DNA of 64,000 nucleotides from Nocardioides daedukensis. Its GTDB lineage: Bacteria; Actinomycetota; Actinomycetes; Propionibacteriales; Nocardioidaceae. Under the pieces are notes generated by a model, which had not been told where the DNA came from, ran no database searches, and saw nothing but the letters and a program-made list of their open reading frames with translations. Both the position numbers and the translations under genes were made by a program. Where the stretch lies: the NCBI RefSeq assembly GCF_013408415.1, contig NZ_JACCAA010000001.1, positions 2,852,001-2,916,000 on the forward strand, read 5' to 3'. This document shows, piece by piece, positions 61,640 to 64,000 of the stretch (position 1 is the first letter of the stretch; every line of letters starts with the position of its first letter).

Positions 61640-61693
61640 GTGGGTGGTCCACCAACGAGTCTGCGGACGGGCCCATCGGCACGGCCGGCTGCC

Positions 61694-63202
61694 TCAGGCA
61701 AGCAGGTGCTTGACCGCCCGGCTCGCAAAGACCATCGCGGTGCCGATCGGAGCGCCCGGCCCGGGGTAGTGCTTCCCGGTCATCGACGCCGACGTGTTGC
61801 CCGCGGCGTACAGCCCCTCGATGGCTGAGCCGTCCTCGCGCAGCACCCGCGCGTCGACGTCGGTGACGAGTCCGCCCTTGGTGCCGAGGTCGGAGAGCAG
61901 CAGCCGCGCGGCATAGAACGGACCCTGCGCCACGGGCACCAGGACGGGGGATGCGAAGTACGTCGCGAACTCGTCCTTGCCGCGGTCGAAGTCCTCGTCG
62001 TCGCCAGCCTCGGCGAACCCGTTGAACCGTTCGACGGTGCTCACCAGGGCGTCGCCGGGGACGCCGATCTCGTCGGCCAGGGCCACCAGGGAGTCCGCGC
62101 GGGTCCAGGTCCCGGCCGCGAGGTGGTCCTCGGGGTCGCCCTCGGGGATCGCGATCGCGGGGATGTGGCCCAGCGAGGTGTTGTCGAAGATCACGTACGA
62201 GGGGATGCGTGCGGGGTCGGCGGCCATCTGTCGCCCCATCTGGTCATAGGGCAGCGACTCGTTGGCATAGCGCGTGCCGTTCTGGTCCACGATGAGCCCG
62301 CCGCGGAAGCCCAGCGTGAACGCGGCCGAGCCGTCCGGGTGTGCGATGCCGGGAGTGAACCAGGCCTGGTCCATCAAGTCGGTGGCAGCGCCCAACGCGA
62401 CCGCAGCCGCGATCGGCTCACCGGTGTTGCTGCCCTCGGGGGCCATCGTCCACGCCGCATTGCCGGGGACACCGTGCCGGGCGCGCTCCTCGTGGTTGCG
62501 CTCGAAGCCTCCGGCGGCGAGGAGTACGCCGTCGCGCGCCGCGAGGCGGACCCGCGCGCCGTTGGTGCCGTTCCCGGCCACCCCGACGACGCGACCGTCC
62601 TCGGTGATCAGTTCGTCGACGGCCACACCGGTATGCACGGTGCCGTTGCCCGTGGCGTCGAGAGCCAGCAGGAAGCGGCCGATGTAGGCACGACCGGCAG
62701 CCAGCGGCTGGCCGAGGTGGTGCGACTTGCCGACGCGCTCGCGGTCGACCGGTGGGCGGACCAGGTCGAGGCGCTCGCCGATCTGCTCCAGAGGCAGCGG
62801 CGTGGGCACGAACGAGCGCCCGCCGGGCACGCGGCCGGGCCGCTCGAAATAGTCCGGGAAGGCCTGGAACTGGAACTCCAGCAGAGGGTCTTCCTCCAGC
62901 TTTGTCACCAACTCCGGTGACTCGGTGAGGAACGCCTCGAGTTTGACCTGGTCCGGCTCGTCGAGGAGTGCATTGAGATAGGTGCGCGCGGATTCAGTCG
63001 AGTCGACCAGGCCGGCCCGCTCCTGCACGACGGTTCCCGGGAGCCAGGCAGCCGCGCCGCTGTAGGCCGTGGTACCTCCGAGACGATCGGTCTTCTCGAC
63101 CACGGCGACCTTCTTGCCGGCCTTCGCGGCCAGGTAGGCACCGGTCATCGCGCCGGCTCCGGAACCGACCACCACCACGTCGTACTCTGCATCCCAGGTC
63201 AT
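61694..63202 (-). CDS. KstD-family 3-ketosteroid dehydrogenase
   Basis: A 502-residue flavoprotein: YDVVVVGSGAGAMTGAYLAAKAGKKVAVVEKTDRLGGTTAYSGAAAWLPG, LGAATDLMDQAWFTPG, YANESLPYDQMGRQM, FYAARLLLSDLGTKGGLVTD and LYAAGNTSASMTGKHYPGPGAPIGTAM. Tyr479 in HYPGPG is the conserved KstD-type Tyr. It is therefore a second true KstD-like enzyme, shorter than the one at 50835, perhaps with different steroid preference. It is divergent from kstR. Confidence 0.9.
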   Translation of the reverse strand: MTWDAEYDVVVVGSGAGAMTGAYLAAKAGKKVAVVEKTDRLGGTTAYSGAAAWLPGTVVQERAGLVDSTESARTYLNALLDEPDQVKLEAFLTESPELVTKLEEDPLLEFQFQAFPDYFERPGRVPGGRSFVPTPLPLEQIGERLDLVRPPVDRERVGKSHHLGQPLAAGRAYIGRFLLALDATGNGTVHTGVAVDELITEDGRVVGVAGNGTNGARVRLAARDGVLLAAGGFERNHEERARHGVPGNAAWTMAPEGSNTGEPIAAAVALGAATDLMDQAWFTPGIAHPDGSAAFTLGFRGGLIVDQNGTRYANESLPYDQMGRQMAADPARIPSYVIFDNTSLGHIPAIAIPEGDPEDHLAAGTWTRADSLVALADEIGVPGDALVSTVERFNGFAEAGDDEDFDRGKDEFATYFASPVLVPVAQGPFYAARLLLSDLGTKGGLVTDVDARVLREDGSAIEGLYAAGNTSASMTGKHYPGPGAPIGTAMVFASRAVKHLLA

Positions 63203-63364
63203 CTGACACCTCTCGGGTCATTGGCACCCGCGCCGATCGCGTGGCCGGGTCACAGCCCACCGCAGCTGGCCGCGCCGGACCAGCCCGGTCTCGCTGAGCG
63301 GTAGGCTGCCGCGCATCGGAGCCCACCCTCGGACGAGCATTGACCAACCGATCGAGGGGGAGAA
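63203..63364. promoter_or_regulatory. Divergent promoter region of KstD-like gene and kstR
   Basis: The 162-bp intergenic region must hold promoters for both genes. A TAGGCT (63302-63307) is a weak -10 candidate for kstR. A canonical AAC-N2-GTT KstR dyad was not found by eye, so autoregulation here remains unproven. Confidence 0.3.
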
Positions 63365-63973
63365 GTGCCAAGAATCGCCGAGGTCCGGCTGCCGGCCCAG
63401 CCGAACTCACCGCAGCAGCAGGAGCGGGTGAACCGGATTCTCCGTGCTGCCGCGCGACAGGGGGCCGCCCACGGGCTCGAGCGCGTCCAGATGCAGGAGA
63501 TCGCCAAGGAGTCCGGTGTCGCGATCGCCACCCTCTATCGCTACTTCCCCTCGAAGATGCACCTGTTCACCGGCGTGATGCGGATGCAGATCGGCCGGAT
63601 CGGTGCCGAGGTCTCACAGCCCGCCGACGGCACGGATCCCGTCGACGCGGTGACCGACCTGATGCTGGCCGCGACCAAGCGGATGCTCGACTCCCCGAAG
63701 CTGGCCCACGCGATGATGACCTCCAACAACGCTGCCTTCCATGCCACGGAGGCCGGCGCGCATGAGACCCACCTGGCCTTCAAGGGGCTGATCCTGCGGG
63801 CTGCAAGAATCGCGGAGCCGACCCCGCGCGACGAGCAGCTGGTCCGGCTGATCGAGCAGTCGTGGTTCGGTGCGCTCAACTCCGCACTGAACGGTCGCAC
63901 CACCCGGGAGGAGAGCGAGGACGACATCCGGCTCTCATGTCGGCTGCTGCTTCCCGCCTGGTCGGAGCGTTGA
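63365..63973 (+). CDS. kstR: KstR-like TetR repressor of steroid catabolism
   Basis: A 202-residue TetR protein from GTG 63365 (GAGGGGGAGAA upstream). The DNA-binding part NRILRAAARQGAAHGLERVQMQEIAKESGVAIATLYRYFPSKMHLFTGVMRMQIGRI closely resembles KstR (VQMxxxAxxxxVAxxTLYRYFPSKxHL). C-terminal segments LVRLIEQSWFGALNSALNGRTTREESEDDIRLSCRLLL also fit. In mycobacteria KstR is relieved by a 3-oxo-4-cholestenoyl-CoA-type ligand. Placement beside a KstD gene supports the call. Confidence 0.87.
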   Translation: MPRIAEVRLPAQPNSPQQQERVNRILRAAARQGAAHGLERVQMQEIAKESGVAIATLYRYFPSKMHLFTGVMRMQIGRIGAEVSQPADGTDPVDAVTDLMLAATKRMLDSPKLAHAMMTSNNAAFHATEAGAHETHLAFKGLILRAARIAEPTPRDEQLVRLIEQSWFGALNSALNGRTTREESEDDIRLSCRLLLPAWSER

Positions 63974-64000
63974 CGAACCCCTGCCAGTGAACCGTGCTCG

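Overview
The window is a high-GC chromosome segment from an actinobacterium. GTG starts are frequent, stop and start codons often overlap as ATGA or GTGA, and the gene set includes luciferase-like (F420-type) oxidoreductases, ACAD11-like dehydrogenases, a DUF222/HNH gene and a KstR/KshA/KstD/Hsa steroid module. The content fits a steroid-degrading Nocardioidaceae (Nocardioides or Pimelobacter simplex type), but that taxon is an inference from gene content. No rRNA, tRNA, CRISPR array, origin, integrase or complete insertion sequence was seen.

Layout. 1-3113: the 3' part of an indolepyruvate:ferredoxin oxidoreductase gene, then about 1.2 kb of decayed genes (a DUF2397/JetA-like Wadjet component and an AAA/DUF4143-type ATPase, both frameshifted) bracketed by short repeats. 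3114-16766: acyl-CoA catabolism, with acyl-CoA dehydrogenases, crotonases, a TetR regulator, a nitroreductase, two APH-fold kinase plus ACAD11-like dehydrogenase pairs, an SDR, a luciferase-like oxidoreductase, a thioesterase and an alpha-methylacyl-CoA racemase. 16856-27454: a TetR gene divergent from a Liv-type ABC importer (with an unusual LivM-LivG fusion) followed by another ACAD, an acyl-CoA ligase, a luciferase-like oxidoreductase and an SDR. 27618-42448: IclR, a FadD19-like ligase, crotonases, a hydroxyacyl-CoA dehydrogenase, two related hotdog thioesterases, SDRs and two orphan peptide/nickel-type solute-binding lipoproteins. 42645-48764: an HNH protein with an SOS-like box, NTF2-like proteins, an SDR, a luciferase-like oxidoreductase, two DUF202 membrane proteins and a second IclR. 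49136-63973: a steroid nucleus degradation locus: hsaB, hsaD, kstD, hsaA, hsaC, several KstD-like flavoproteins, a second HsaA-like protein, kshA with a Cys/His-rich small partner, an SDR and kstR.

How the genes fit together. Sterol or steroid-acid side chains would be activated by the FadD19-like ligase, epimerised by the racemase, and shortened by ACADs, crotonases and dehydrogenases. The ring system would be desaturated by KstD, 9-alpha-hydroxylated by KshA, hydroxylated by HsaAB, cleaved by HsaC and hydrolysed by HsaD, under KstR control. The KshB reductase, HsaEFG, an Mce4 importer and permeases for the two SBP_bac_5 lipoproteins are not in the window.

The strongest signal outside the genes concerns the nine convergent gene junctions. 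Every one carries an inverted or tandem short repeat, belonging to at least three families (33-bp, 22-bp and 30-bp units) or to private palindromes. These repeats commonly abut, and sometimes encode, a stop codon. I saw none of the three families at divergent promoters.
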